From assembly GCA_025618425.1 (NCBI GenBank), contig CM046848.1, positions 26,257,616-26,321,615 on the forward strand: 64,000 nt of DNA, given 5' to 3'. The stretch comes from Heliocidaris tuberculata (lineage: Eukaryota; Echinodermata; Echinoidea; Camarodonta; Echinometridae). The number at the start of each line of letters is the position of its first letter. Positions within the stretch are counted from its first letter, which is position 1. Below are positions 15,001 to 30,000 of this stretch, piece after piece. The notes beneath the pieces were generated by a model. The model searched no databases, had not been told where the DNA came from, and saw only the letters and a list, made by a program, of their open reading frames with translations. The position numbers and the translations under genes were made by a program.

Positions 15001-18000
15001 CCTGTAACCCAATTCTTGGGTAGTCTGGTAGCATCTGACCATTCTTGTAAGCAGTGAGAATATATGTGCCTTCATCATCTCTCAGAACAGGGTCAATAGT
15101 TAGATGAATTGAGCAGTTGTCACTTTTAGACTCATTCTGATTGATGAGTTTATGATTTTCAGCTAATGAAATAAGCTCTGGGTTCGCTGAACTGTAAAAT
15201 GGGGGTCTGTAGGAATACTGCAGTGTCACTCTTGTACTGTCACATGGATAGTTAAATTTAAGTTGTGCTACTTTACCCTCTGAAACATGCATTATTTGAG
15301 AATTACGTCCAGCATATCTGCTGAATAGAATCAATGTAATAAAAATTGCTTTAAGGCCCATTTTATGTTTGATTGAAACTTACAATTTTGAATAAACTGG
15401 ATGCAGATGCTAGAGATTGAGAAATACTGAAAAATGTAACTTTTTTATTTACATGCAATTAATTAAGCATTGAACCAACATACATGTATATATATTTGAC
15501 ATACATACATGGAAATGATACTACACCACTTAAAGTGGCTTCTCTTTGGTACAAATATGTTGAACAGTTGTTACAGCTGCATTTGCTCTTTCCTAAACAA
15601 AGTGCATGCAGGCAACATACAATTTATTTCTCCTCAGTCTTTCAGTATGTACATGTAGTGCAGTAGTAAGTTTTTTTCCCCGTTTGAAATAAAGAAATGA
15701 AAGTGTTGATTCTGATGTGATATGCCCCTGAGCTGGATGTTTTGCTTTGCAATTCAAATAGAATCCACTCACAGGCAAAACATTGGTATGATCTGTTCCT
15801 TTTTCAGTGTACTCAACAGATGATGTACATGTACCATATGTTGTTCCAAACACAATTTATTCCATTGGCGTATGATATTGTACTAGCAGCGTATTTCTTT
15901 AGGTGGTTCACTTAGTTCAGTATGAGTGCCGATCAGTTTCTATTAATAAAGAAAATTCTCTTTCCAAAGTAGAGTGTTTAGCTGTGGCTGTATCCAGGTA
16001 TTCCTCACACAATATGAAGGAGATATCAGGTAGTTTCCAATATAGCATTGGTCAGTAGCAAAGAATAGCTGCCAAAAAAAAAATCGTCATCTTTAATAGT
16101 AGGCTTATAAACAACATAAACACAATCATTCAATACAATAGCACCCTTCATTTTCCCAAGAAATATAGAACACCGAAGTGCTGACGTCGTATCGCTTGTC
16201 ATCCAGGATACTGGTTCCAAACAACAGAGCCCGCGCATGAGGTCTACCGCGAAATCATTCAAGCAACGGACTGGAGCAGGGCAATTTCAGTGTTTGGCGC
16301 TGGTGTGATCACCACGCCATTGTTTAGCACAAAATTGTTTGGAACCAGCAAACTTGACAACTTGGCCGGTATGACGTCACACTTCGGTACTCTATTCAAT
16401 TTACTAAAAGAAAAAAAGATGTTATCATTTAAAAAGAACAGAATTGATCTGTAGTCTGTAGAATATGTACTTTACAATTTACAAATTGGGGAGAAAAAAA
16501 ATTGACACAAACTCTAATATGACAAAAAAATTGTTAAATATACATGTCAGTTTTGGGTATCTTGAGATCGATCTTAGTCTCGAGACCAGTCTCGAGACCA
16601 AGTGGGATCTTGAAGCTCATGATCTTGATCTCAGAGCTATTGTTATTGGCATTTTCGCTCGAGATCATTTCGAAATCAGCAATATTAAGCTATTCATAAT
16701 CATCATTACTTATGAAACAAAAGCCCGAGAAAAACGGACCTGGCAGAGATTGTGAGAGTGCAACATAAATGGAAGGCTATAGCAGTCCCGCTTAGTTGGC
16801 TATTAAGCTAACTAGCTTTTTTTTCTATCTAGATTTCTAGATCTCGAAGATGTTGTTCTTGATTTTGATCTCGATCTTGGATACCCAACACTGATACATG
16901 TGAACATTATATTAAAAATCTTCTTTAATTGATAGTTTATACCTGTATACCGGTATGTAAATCTATATTAATTTTGATGAGGTTTATTATAAAGGTAAAA
17001 TGAATAATATGAATTACGATGCAGCTTACCACTGTTAATGTGCTCTCCCAGATAGATTGAGTGTTAATAATGCTGGTGGTAGATTTGCAAGGTGAAACAC
17101 TCGCTCCGTGCTATAGCATGCAGTGAAAAACATTTCTCTTTGTTCATGCATTAAATTTATGATAATGATAGTACCAATACTCCCTTTGGTGAACAGCTGT
17201 TACTGTTTGTCGTTAATTTATGTGCACACTTTATCTTGGGTCTACAGTACATGTAAAAAAAACTCTTGATTGTGATAATTAAAAGGTACCAATCACCCTA
17301 AAATATTTTGTTCTGTACATTGGAGGTTCCGTGTTGCTAAACTATATTCAAAATATGCACAGGAAATATTAGGTTCTATAAAGAGATATTGCAACTTTAA
17401 ATACACTCTCAATAAACATAAAAGGGACAAGATTAGACTAGTTGACGCACCTCTACATGCGGGCCAGGAATAGGACCCACGGAGAACCCAGCTCCAAGTT
17501 CGGTTCTGTGTGCGCACTTTTCTTTTATCTTTTATTTTCTTTATACCAGTACTCCTTAATCATAACCCCCTAGAATGCCTGGTAAAAGTTTTTTTGAAGT
17601 TTATTTTTTTATGTTCCAGCCATATACAAATTATATTTGTGATTGGTACACTTTAAAGATAAAGGTTGGTTCTGGTCTGAATGCAGTAAATTGTGAAATA
17701 AAAGGTTTGGAAGCACCTTGGAAAGGTTGATTAATATGGTATCTAGGAACTGGTGTGTACTTGTAAGGTTTTGGAATTAATCTTGCTGTAAGTCACATGA
17801 ACTTCACACATAAATGTGTATATAAGACGACATACATGTACATGTACATGTTGCATTAAAAGTTTTGTTCTTACTTTTCAGCTATTTCTCATATTTAAAA
17901 TACATGTATGAGGGTATTTAAAGAGCAATTTTCATCAGGGGCATTTCTTCTGTGATGTTCTTCGAAAGTGACATAAACAGAATTAGAAAGCTCTCAAATT

Positions 18001-21000
18001 ATTTGTCACCATATCAGAACTCAACCTTCAAACTCAACTCAGTGATTGAACTTTTTTCATGTACATGCGCATGTATATTGCATTTTCTCTTTATTAACCA
18101 TAAAATTCTGTGTTTAACCCTTTCAGGACAGGAATTATTTAAGGGCTCAATTGATCACATTTCGTTCTTCAAATTGGCAACAATAATATTTTTCTTTTAG
18201 TGCTACATGGTTCCAACAAAATGCAATGTCTTTGAAAACAATATAGATCATTAGAAACTTAGTCGAAAAGTTGAAAAAATTGCCAATTTTGATAAAAAAC
18301 AATGATTTTGAACCTCTCAATGTGTTGCCAATTTAAGGATGTTCAAGCTTATTCTCCTTTTAAAAATTCCTGGCATCAAACGCAATATGATCATGCAACA
18401 AAAATGGACACAGTATGTGCAGAAATTTTTGCTCTTTCCACTCATGCATCTGGTATATTTTTTAAGGCTCTAAATCAAAAGTTATTGGGCCAAACCACAA
18501 AATGTGGTCAATTGTCTCGAAAGGGTTAAAGGGAAAATGTGTTTAAGGCCCACTCCCAACTAAATACTGTTTCTCATGTCTAGTAATAATATGAGTGAAA
18601 TGTGGAGAATAAGACTCATAAGACTCCAAAAAGAGTCATAGATGAGTGTCTTATAGACATGATCAGTAATTCTTCTTGTGAATTATTTCATACATCCTTC
18701 CAGAGCTGAGAGGTTTAATATACAGTATGTAGAATCTTGTACAGAATTCTGAACTCGATGATTTCCTACACATGTGATACCAAAGAGTGCACAAATGCAC
18801 TCTATATTGTCAGATTTTGAAAAACCCATTTATTTCCTTTTACAAAATTACAGTGTATATAGATGCTTATACTAGGAGACTTTACTATGCAGTTCCTTGC
18901 AGTGCCTTTAATTCCCTTATTTTGCTAGGCATGTAAAATGTACAGATGTGCTTGTAATCTATAGATTGTTCTATATGTGAGCAATGAAAACAAACAAGAA
19001 GAATCAAAGCTGTAATTTGTATTGCAAACAGCATATCAAAATATCAAATCATGTGATGATGTTTCCCCAATGGTTCTTGATTTTGATAAAGACAGAGAGA
19101 GAGAGAGAGAGAGAGAGATGAACTGACATGGGCAATTCAAGACAGTTTTAATAGAAATGAAGAGTCCTAAAACATTTCAGTATTAACTGAATCGGACACA
19201 TTTGGCTATCAGGGATGTACACATCAAATTTCACAGTTTGTCACTGAATAGTTGAAGAGAAAATGGACTCTGTGTAAGTGTTATGGACATAACACAAAAT
19301 AGACAAGAATTTATTACTCCTGTGAACAGTTTGAAAAATCTGTGTGTTTTAGGGTTCAGTGGGTCTAATTTAGGTATTAACAGGAGCTTATCAACATATT
19401 GTAAACATAAATACTGAACATTGCATAACAATTAGATGACACATTTTTTTGTCAGAGCTAAAAAAGAGCATAACGGACATGACAGCTTTTGCGTTACAGA
19501 CATGACACTTTTGTCTACTTTTTACAAACCTTTATATAGCGTAGCTTTAAAATGTTCATTGGGTCATGCAAACCTCTTATTTGTAATCTTTGTTCAGTTC
19601 ATCACAATTTACTACCAAGCCCCCCCCCCAAAAAAAAAAAAAAAAATCAAATTTGAAATACATGTACATGTACTTGTGGCATGAAATAAATGAGACCTAA
19701 GATACAATGTTTTGACCAAACACTCATTTTTTTGTGTGAAGAAAATAAAATTAAAGAAAATTAGATAACTGTTAAAAGCTCTTTTGTTTGATACTAAATT
19801 GGTCATGAACACTAATGATAGAACAAATATTTCTGGAGTTATCGCCAATTTTGTGATTTTTGGCAAGTAAACATTTTTTGTGGAATTGCCCACTTGACTT
19901 TCATGAAATAGAATAATGCCTCTTGGGAGGGTCATTACATGGCTATTGGTGATAGACTGTTGGTGACAGAAAAGTGTAACACAACTGATATCTTTCTAAA
20001 GTTTTTAATACAGTCAAGGAAAATGCACATAAACAAAGATTGAACTTGAACAGAACATGTAATTGTTCAATTACTTTAAACACATGATACTAGTTCTACA
20101 TTGAATATGTAGATATCTCATTATGTGTACAATCTGGAAATTAATGAAAACTATTAAGTCAGAGAAAGATGTATAAACCTCCAGGCTTCTTGCCCTTTTC
20201 AGCAACCGTGATGAATTATGACAAGCTGAACTTGACACAAAAACCCACTTTCTGTAGACCATTAATATTTGATAAATAGCATCACTGACTCCAAAATAGG
20301 ACAGTGATGTAGAATGAAACAAAGAAGTTCTTAAGAAACATGCTGCACATGTTTTGTTATAGTTTACATGCTTAATTTGCAAAGTAATTACACAAAAAAA
20401 GAAGCATCAATTTTTATAAAGAAAATATGTATATACATCTTGTACCTAAAATTCAAAGGAAATATCAGTTTAGGTTAGCCAATAATATTTACAGGTTTAC
20501 TTAATAGAAGTTCTTAAAGTGAGTAGTAATTATTTTGCCAAGCATACTGAAGTTCCTTTTGTGTTAAGTGAAATTTTAAGAAAAGAAAATTATGAAATCT
20601 TCTCCAGTTAATATTTTTTATTTAGTAATGAATGAGACTTCCAGAATTTAGTTTCAGACAAGAAGTTCAAAAGGCTTTGCCCATATTGATGAAAATCTTT
20701 AACCTAGTTTTCAATTAACTACATTAGGGTTAGTTGACAACTAGGCCTGAAGGTTTTATGAATATGAGCCCTGATTCCAAGCAACCTTCTATAAATGAAT
20801 AATCATTGTACCACATCTTTTACATGGTCTAGCATAACAGAAGAACAGATAAAAGTCTCCCATTTATGGATAACATAAATATATGAACATGTCAGAAATC
20901 AAATTTTCCCCCTAAATTTATAGATAAAAAAAATAATGATGCAACCAAGATAAATGCACTGGAAAATGTAACTATACTGGAAACTATATTTGCACCAGAA

Positions 21001-24000
21001 AACATAACTGAACCAGGAATCAAACTTGAACCAGAAAAGCTAACTATACTAGAAAATATAATTGCACCAGAAAATATAATTACTAGAAAATGTAACTACT
21101 AGCACATATATTTGCACCAGAAAATATCATTGCACCAGAAAATGTAATTGAACTAGGAATTAAAATTGAACCAGAAAATTTAAGTATACTAGAAGATATA
21201 ATTGCACCAGAAAATATAACTACTAGATCATATAATTGCACCAGAAAATATAACTATACTAGAAAATATAAGTGAACCAAAAAATATAACTATAGTAGAA
21301 AATAAAATTGGATAAGAAAATATAACTACATTAGACAATACAGTTGCACCAGAAAATATAACTATACTTGAAAATATAAGTGAACCAGAAAATATAACTA
21401 TATTGGAACATATGTTTGCACTAGAAAATATAACTTTACTAGAAAATATAATTGAACCTGAAAATTTAACTATACTAGAAAATATAAGTGAACCAGAAAA
21501 TATAAGTAAACCAGAAAATATAACTATACTAGAACATATAATTGCATTAGAAAATATAACTATACTAGAAAGTATATTTGCACCAGAAAATATCATTGCA
21601 CCAGAAAATATAACTGAACTAGGAATTAAAATTGAACCAGAAAATCTAACTTTACTAGAAAATATAATTGAACCAGAAAAAAAAATTATACTAGAAAATA
21701 TAATTGAACACAAAAATATAACTATATTAGACAATATAGTTGCACCAGAAAATAGAACTATGCTAGAAAATATAACAGCACAAGAAAATATGATTGCATT
21801 GGAAAACATGACTGCACCAGAAAATGCGATTGCAAGTGAAAAAATATTTACTGTACTTAGTTTTACATTTTATCAGAAATAAAACAAACATCTTTCCCTT
21901 TTTTACACCAAGTACTTTGTAGATTTCCTTGCACATATAAACCAGACTAATGTCGTCACGATTATCACATGTAAGAAAGATGCCAAGAAAAACTTGAACT
22001 TTTCATTGTGTTGGCAGGAGGAGTTCTTGCAGTTTTATTTCAAGCAAGAAAATTAATTTCTGTGACCTTTGTTGGGTCAGGAAATAATGTTGTAGATATT
22101 TGAGCAGGACAAGGGTCTGCTGTGTCTCATTGAATGGGATATTTTTAGTGGAATCTCAGCAGCAGTCCTTACAATCACTAATGTCTCTATAGTTTTTGAT
22201 TAACCCAAAAATATGAAATGTTTAACATCAAGACATATCAGACAGAAAGTAAGAAAAAAAAAAAAAAAAAACCAAAAATGGTAAGGGTACCCCAAAGAAA
22301 CGTAAGCTTTTAAGAGGGGGGCTCCCTTTATGAGTAAAGAAGGAAAAATTACATAATAAGATACAGTTGATACAGTTCTTGATCTACTAATCCAACTAAT
22401 ACGATCAATATTACGTCACTTTATGTAATCTTGTTCATTTTGATGATACAGCTTTCTTGCTCATTTAACCTTTTACTCTTGCTATCTAACCTCTTTAAAA
22501 GGTCCTTTTTGTTCTTGAGATACAGCACTGCCAAAATAGTAACCATCATAATCAAAGTGCCAATTGCTATATATTGTATGTATTGCCAGTGCAGTGATTT
22601 ATCACAAAACATCTCTTTTTCATTAGGCTGTCCTGTTATGACAGTGTGTGGAGTGGACGAAAGAGTAGCATCTAAAGGATTTTTGGATGATGTGGGATGT
22701 TGAATAGATGACAAAGTGGTGGGACTAGTGTCTTGGAAGTTTGTCAATGCAATATTTTGAACGGGATCCCATGCACAGTCCTTGCATTCACTTCTTTCTG
22801 TAAATTTGTCTGAGATAGAAGAACAGCAATGCACAGGTTCTGCTATAAATCTAACCAGTATGATCCGTCTTAAAATGTCACCACTTTCTGTTGGTTTTGT
22901 CAGTGGAGGAAGTCTTATATCATTTTGATAGCAAATAATATGACCCGCTACATTACCAGCTGGAGCTGTGCATTGCAATGAAACCCACTCCCCATCATCA
23001 TAATCATTACTTGATTCACATGATGCCTTACCAGGTGGATAGCTAACCTGTAACCCAATTCTTGGGTAGTCTGGTAGCATCTGATCATTCTTGTAAACCA
23101 TGAGAATATATGTACCTTCATCATCTCTCATAACAGGGTCAATCGTTAGATGAACTGAACAAGTGTCACTTTGAGACTCATTCTGATTCATGAGTTCTTG
23201 ATTTTCAGCTAATGAAATAAGCTCTGGGTTTGCTGAACTGTAAAATGGGAGTCTGTAGGAATACTGCAGTGTCACTCTCGTACTGTCACATGGATAGGTA
23301 AAATTAAGTTGTGCTACTTTACCCTCTGAAACATGCAATATCTTAGAATTATGTCCATCATATATGCTGAATAGAATCAATGTTATAAAAATTGTTTTAA
23401 GTCCCATTTTATTTTTTGACTGAAACTTACAAATTTAGATAAAGTGGATGTAGATGCTAGAAATTGAGAACGACTGAAGAATGTAACTGTTTTTGTTTAC
23501 ATGCAATTAGTACAACTTATATTTGACTTAGTTACATACATGAAAATAATACTACAGCAGTTAAAGTTGCTTCTCTTTCATACAAAATACATGTACATGT
23601 ATATTAAACGGTTGTTACAGTTTGTGTTCGCTCTTTCCTATACAATGTGCATGCTTGCAATTTAGAGTATACATCTGTTTAGTCCTCAGTGACAATTGTG
23701 CGCATGTAGTGCAAAGATTAGAAACTAAAGCGTTGATTCTGATGTTAATATCTGCTCCTTGGCTGGATGTTATTGTGGCATTTGAAGTAAAATCCCTTCA
23801 AAATAAATATGTCAGAATGATTTGATCCTGTTTTAATAGTACTCAACAGATGTGTTATGATGCTTTAGGCAAACAAAATTACACTGTGAAGTTCAGTGTG
23901 TGTAGATGATGTCAAGCATTGCATTTCCATAGGTTGCTGTAGTATGATTGCTGATCAGTTTCCAAGAGAATTCTCATTTGCAAAGAAGAGTGTTGAGCTG

Positions 24001-27000
24001 TGGTCTCATGCCTCACAAAATACTAGTATGAAGAAGATACCTGGTACATGTAATTTCTGATCTGGCATAGTCAGGAGCAGGCATTAGCAGACTGAAAAAA
24101 TAAGTCAAATTATGGTAGTTTTATTCTCTATTTCTACAACAACAAAAATACATACAACACAATACATGTAGTATGGCCTTAGTCCCCCCTGGAATAATGA
24201 AATAGTTAAAATATAATGTGATTCACTTTTTCAGTGACCTTCAAGGTACAACTACATCTTCCTTTAATTTTACTAATTTTATCATACTTCTTGAACAAAA
24301 GTTTCTTTTGACGACTCAAAAGCTTGCCAGAGGCTTGTCCGACATAGCGACAACTAATATATGCAAAATTTATTGCATCCATAGAGATGCCATTAGGCCA
24401 ACAAAAAAAAATTGTTTGGTTGTCCTCCAGTGACACTTTTTTAAGAAGAGGGTCGGTCGGTCGGATTTTTTTTTTTTTTTTAAACACTGAGAAAATATTA
24501 AAGTTTCGCCGTGGTTGCTGGGCTTTGTTCGCTTTTCCACGTACATGTAAGTTTTGCCGTGGTTGGGTTTTGAAAAAAAAAAAGAAAGAAAAAAAAAAAA
24601 ATTGGGTCGGCCCCATTTCAGAGGGTCAGTCGGTCGGTCGAGGACAACCAAACAATTTTTTTTTTTTGCCTTATGAATAGTAAGTGCACTAAATAGTTGG
24701 TAAATAAGGATTCTAGTACACAGGTCTATTGAAAACTTGTGGTAAAATATTGCACAAGTTATTTTGATTATTATTTAAGTGACAACAGAAAAGCATTGAG
24801 ACAGAGCATTTTGAATCGGGATAGGGTGGTATTAGTTTTGTTTAGTGTTATTATTAAGCACATTCTATTGTTGGATGGCATTAAACTGAAAAGAATGTTG
24901 TACAGTGCGCACCTTGGGTTTGTGAAATAGACAACTATGATGAGTATTTACTTTGGAATTCAAAGTTAACATATTGTTGAACATCATATCCAACACTACA
25001 ATCTCTAATATCATGGAACATGTCCAATAACTTATTTTGATATGAATATAATGTAGACCTGTGCCTGTGAATCTCAGTGAAGGTCAGTGATGTTTCTTGT
25101 AAACAAAAAATAAATAACGGTGTTACTTACCAATATTTACTCGACACTTGAATGCTTAGGTCAACCACCAGTATTGATTATGCTTCTTGTATGGTTTCAT
25201 ACAATAGACACACCATGGCATACATACATGTAATACATGTATGGGAATAATGTTATGAATAACATCTGTTTCAGATATTTGTAATCTGATATCAAACATC
25301 TGTTCTTTTCCATATATTCATTCTGTACATTTGTGTATGAGTATGAGTATGCATTTATTGTCCAATACTGGAAATTCTTCTTCCACTGGTGATACAAACA
25401 TTTGCAATAATAACATGTATAGGACATGTAAAGTCTTTGTAGTGATATTAAAGAGCAAAGACTCATTCCTGTATGATTCAGTAAACCCACCTTTTATAAT
25501 TAAAGAAACAAAAACAAAAAATGCTGTAGTGAAATAAAATGACATACATGTAGGTGCAGTACGCCTCACATATCTGAATCTTAAAACACACAGATGCATG
25601 TTGCTGAGTAGGCTTTGGAAAGTTTGTTATGTGCAGATAATTTTTGCTCAAAATTACTTGCCATTCATTTACACATTTTAAAAAATTGCTGTGGTTTAGT
25701 GAGTCATATCAAATTGAGATGTAGATTCAAAATACATTTATTTTATTCTCATAATCAAATAAATACAAAATGAAATGTACATTCACAAAAAGACATGGTG
25801 GAAGGAGGGTCCCAGGAAGCACATGGTTTGTGGTGGGGTCGCCTTTGTGAACTACTCTTAAAGGGCAATTCAACCTTGATAATAAGATGATTTGTGTGAA
25901 AGCAGAAAAATAAGAAAAACAGGATGGTGAAAGTTTGGAAGAAATCGGACAAGGAATAAGAAAGTTATGGATGTTTGAAAAATGAGATCACTACATCTAT
26001 GCGAATCTCAAATTGGCAATTTGGTGAGTCAATTGTGACATTTTTGTGGACAACTCTCCCATTTGTCGTACACAAAAATATCAATAATTTGCGGTTTTCT
26101 TCGAGACGCTTTTACCCTCGGGGCAGTACTCAATATATATTGGAGAAAGCATATTGTTATAGGTCCTCATGAACGAAAAGATCCTACTGAGTATTGCATT
26201 TTGAAAAAAAGTGACATTTTGGTCATTTTGTGTGTTAGAGCGAATGGGGGAGTTGTCCACAGCTACATCACAGTGACATTACCTATTCGGCCAATTTGAA
26301 ATTCCCATATGCATAGTGATTACAACTTTCAAAAATTCATAACTTTCTTATTGCTTGTCCGATTTTGTTCAAACTGTCACCAAACTGCTTCTCTGATTTT
26401 TCCTCTTTCTTTCAAAGCAACTTGCTATAAAGGTTGTAAATGTATGTCATTTCCTATACTGCTAACAGTCTCAAATCATATGATTTGGTATTTGGGCTGC
26501 AATTTTTATGTTAATATTCATCTGCCCCCATTGGTTCTTGATTTATAGGAAATGAAATATATGAAATACAGTTTATTCAAACTTTCCTCTGTGAACGATC
26601 ATTTAAAAGGAAAATGTATGTGCAGTATTATTCTTCTGCGAGCAGACTCTTATGATATTAACCTTGATTTTTTGTTTTCCATAAAAGTGATTTTTTGTTT
26701 TCCATAAAAGTGATTTTTTGTAATGACTTTTGTGTAAATAACAAAAATCATAACATATAAAATGTGTAAATTCAGATATATTGCAGCTGATTGTTTATTT
26801 ATTCAAATCATTTTTTGTGTCCCTCCGTTGAACAGATTGTGAGCTGATTGCTCTACTAGAAGATGACACAGGAATGGAGGTAATTATTAGTTAATTTTGA
26901 ATTATTTTTAGTGAAAAGTGTGTCTTAGTTCTCATATCTTTTGATTATGCAAGTTTTTTGTGGCTTCAGTCATTGAGATAAAGAATGAGATGATGTAGGA

Positions 27001-30000
27001 AATTTGATTTGCTACTGTAACTATTTATGTATCTCTACATTACCATTTCAAGGGTTTCACTTAATGTCAAATGCCATGTTGTACATTTAAGTTTTGAGCC
27101 CATCCATGAAAGAAAAGTTCCATATATAGATACGTGTGTTATACTTTCATTGTTTGTTTGTTTTTTGTAGCTTCTAGTAAACAACAAGATCATCAGCCTT
27201 GACTTGCCTGTGAAGGATGTATACAAGAAGATATGGTGCCCAGAGAATGAGGTAAGACTGGTTGTATTCATTCTCTTTCTTTATCTCCCTATCTTTCTCT
27301 TTTTCATCTTTATTCTCCTCTTTTCCTCTTTCTCCTTTTCTTTTTCTATTTCTCTCTCTCTCTCTCTCTGTTCATTTCTTTCTTTCTCCTTATTTCCTTG
27401 TGTATCTTTTTGTACTTATCCTTCTATTTCTCGTCTTTCTTTTTCTTTATTACTTCCTCTTTTTTTCTCTTCTTTTCATCAGCAACTCTCTTCTTTTCAT
27501 TCATCATCTCTTTGTGTATTTTGTGTATCATCTTAGTTTGCTTTCTTTCTATTTCACCCCTCCCAGACATCTCTCTCTCTCTCTCTCTCTGTAAAATGTT
27601 CTTCAAAAATAAACCATGTATATACTGTACATTATGTGTTTCTATTGTCTTTGGTAGGGAGAACCTATGCGTATCACATATAGGATGAGAGGTCTCCTGG
27701 GGGATGCCACTGAAGAGTTTATTGAGTCTGTGGATAACACCAATGGTAAGTTGAATGAACAGCAACTTTTCAGTGATTAAAAAGGTTTTGAATTTTAGCA
27801 CTTTGCAACCACATTTAAGGTAACTGAAGTTTTTATTGTGTCTGTGAATAACACCAATTGTAGGACCACTGATATGTAGATTAACACCAAAAGTACTGTT
27901 GCTTCTTGTTAGCACCTTGTGCATGGTGTAAGCTTGAAACCAGTTTATCTATTACACCTTCATGTAAGGTCACTGAAGATTTCATTGAATCTGTGGATAA
28001 CACCAATGGCAAATACTCTGATTAGTAGCTTAATGTCAGAAGTAAGGTTGTTTATTGTTTGAACTTAAATGAGTATCTATTATACTTTAAGGTAATCAAA
28101 ACATAATTATATCTGTGCTGGTGTGGGCATAGGATCAAACCATAACAATCAACTGAAGATCCACATTTTATATATGGTTTAAACATGTATATGTTGTTTA
28201 TCTGCATGTATGGCAATCAGCAGAAGATCCACTGTTTATATTCAGATGGTGTAAACATGTTTATGTTGTTCTTTACAATGGAGATTGAACGTTATCATAC
28301 TTATTCAATATTTACTCCCCATATTTTAGATGAGGACACAAATGATGAAGAAGTATACAAGCTCGCTTCTGTGATGAGTGAATGTGATGGATTGGCAGTT
28401 ATGCTACACAGGTAAGTAATATAGAGCTAGATAACATCTTAAAATAACCATGTTGTTAGCCGATTCCTGAAAGGGACTGGAGGTGGGTTGAAAATGTAAT
28501 AAATTTGAGTTCGCATTTATCTTGATAAGTATACTGTAAATGTCCACATTTTCTTCTTCAAAGTTGCTTCAATGAAAGAAGGTGTTCATATGAAGGAGGA
28601 AAAAATATGTGTTCATACTTTTCTTCTAATCAGTTGTGCGAAGATTAGAGTTCATTAGATCAAAGCTGTGTTTTTAATCAGAATCTGCATCATTTTTTCC
28701 ATCTCTTTTCAGGTTAGCATACCTGAATGACCTTGTCAGAGGTCAGCAGCTATTGATCGTCCTTCTCAAGCTCTTCAGCTACAGTTCAAAGGTCAAGGCT
28801 AATCGTCAGCGTCTCATTGAACCTGGAATGCAGACTCTAAACATCATGCTTGCTGTTCTCAATCGGGTAATCATTCTTTTAGCCTCTCATATTTTCTTAA
28901 TTTATGCCTATTATGGACACCTAAATTGTCATTCCAATAAATTGGCAGATATTAACACTATGTTCAGGCTCTTGCAAGAGAAATTTATTTTAGCATATCA
29001 TTGAACCAGGAATAAAAGACTCTAAACTATCATGCTTGCTGTTCTCAATCAGGTAATCTTAACCTTTCCTCCCTTCTATATTAAACACAGGCATGAAAAG
29101 TGCTGTTAAAAAAAAACACTGAAAAACTTTCGCGAACCAAAGCGAGGGAGCGAAGCGACCGAGCGGGAGAGGGTGTGGGAGGGGGGTATCCCCCCTCCCA
29201 CGGTAGGGACATTTTTCAAATTTGGGGTTAAGAATTGTGCAATCTAGTGCATTCTGTGGTGAGATATTTAACCTCATATTCAATGAGAATCTGGATTAAG
29301 ATGATTCTATATAGCATAAGTCATACCCCAAAACAGTTGTAGTTGTTGTGACTTCGTGCCGTGCGTTCAACACAGCCGCCGTGAGCGATCAAAATATCTC
29401 ATCGTCGATGATCACACACCTTGCAAAATGCATGCCGTTTACTTTTTTTCCAGATGCCGGGATGAAGTCAAACTTTAGTCTTATCCACAATCTTGCTATA
29501 AAACTGGGTATTTCCAAGGCTTATCCTTTTAATATTACAATCCAACTCGGCAAAAGACAGATCATTCGCTCACTTGAAACATCACGTCGCGACTGCACTG
29601 GCAACCACATGTGCACTGCACATGCGTTGTGTGACTGTGTACATGTAATAACATGCATTTGCTTGTAGTATGAATAGCCTTCCGCCTTCATGCAAGTGCG
29701 CAATTACGGGCAGGGGTATTTTGCGTATGCACACAAATCCTCTGCGGTTATTAGGCGATCCCTTCGCATGCACGTAGAGAGCATACACGGACACGAGGTG
29801 CAGTGCGAGTATGTATGTGTAGTAAGTTAAGGGATCGCCTCTGATTCCGTCTTTATTGCATGCCCATGTATTACTGTTTATACACGATGGCATATGCGCG
29901 GAAATTGGATTTTTTTTTTATGGAAAAGTGAAATACGCGGAAAAAAATCTAGGATCGGAGGAAAAAGCGGAAATCCGCGGATACGCGGAAAATTTTCATG

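Larger units (their letters stand above)
20950..24110. repeat. Segmental duplicate 2, carrying gene B
   Basis: Counterpart of 13780-16080, offset about 8.04 kb. The match includes downstream minisatellite, coding region and upstream flank. Best flank matches are TGCTCTTTCCTA...ATGTGCATGC and the GAAATGATACTACA-like segment near 23545. Confidence 0.85.
12011..26835 (+). other. 14.8 kb UBR4 intron hosting two antisense genes
   Basis: The donor after 12010 and the acceptor before 26836 are GT and AG, and exons 9 and 10 join within one Asp codon. The flanking protein sequence is collinear with vertebrate UBR4, so nothing coding is missing. The intron contains a LINE remnant, receptor-like genes A and B on the opposite strand, the minisatellite at 20958-21835 and several MITEs. 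In 16902-18113 and 18530-20940 I see no gene. Confidence 0.9.

Noticed and set aside
20958..21835. CRISPR-like regular repeat
   Set aside because: Monomers are contiguous with no unique spacers and the context is eukaryotic; it is a minisatellite.
21228..21882. 159- and 193-residue repeat proteins on + and - strands
   Set aside because: The minisatellite monomer is 18 bp with no stop in these frames, so open reading is expected on both strands. No start context or conservation at gene A supports a protein.
24206..24680. Overlapping Phe/Lys-rich frames on both strands
   Set aside because: Created by the poly(A)/poly(T) arms of a foldback MITE.
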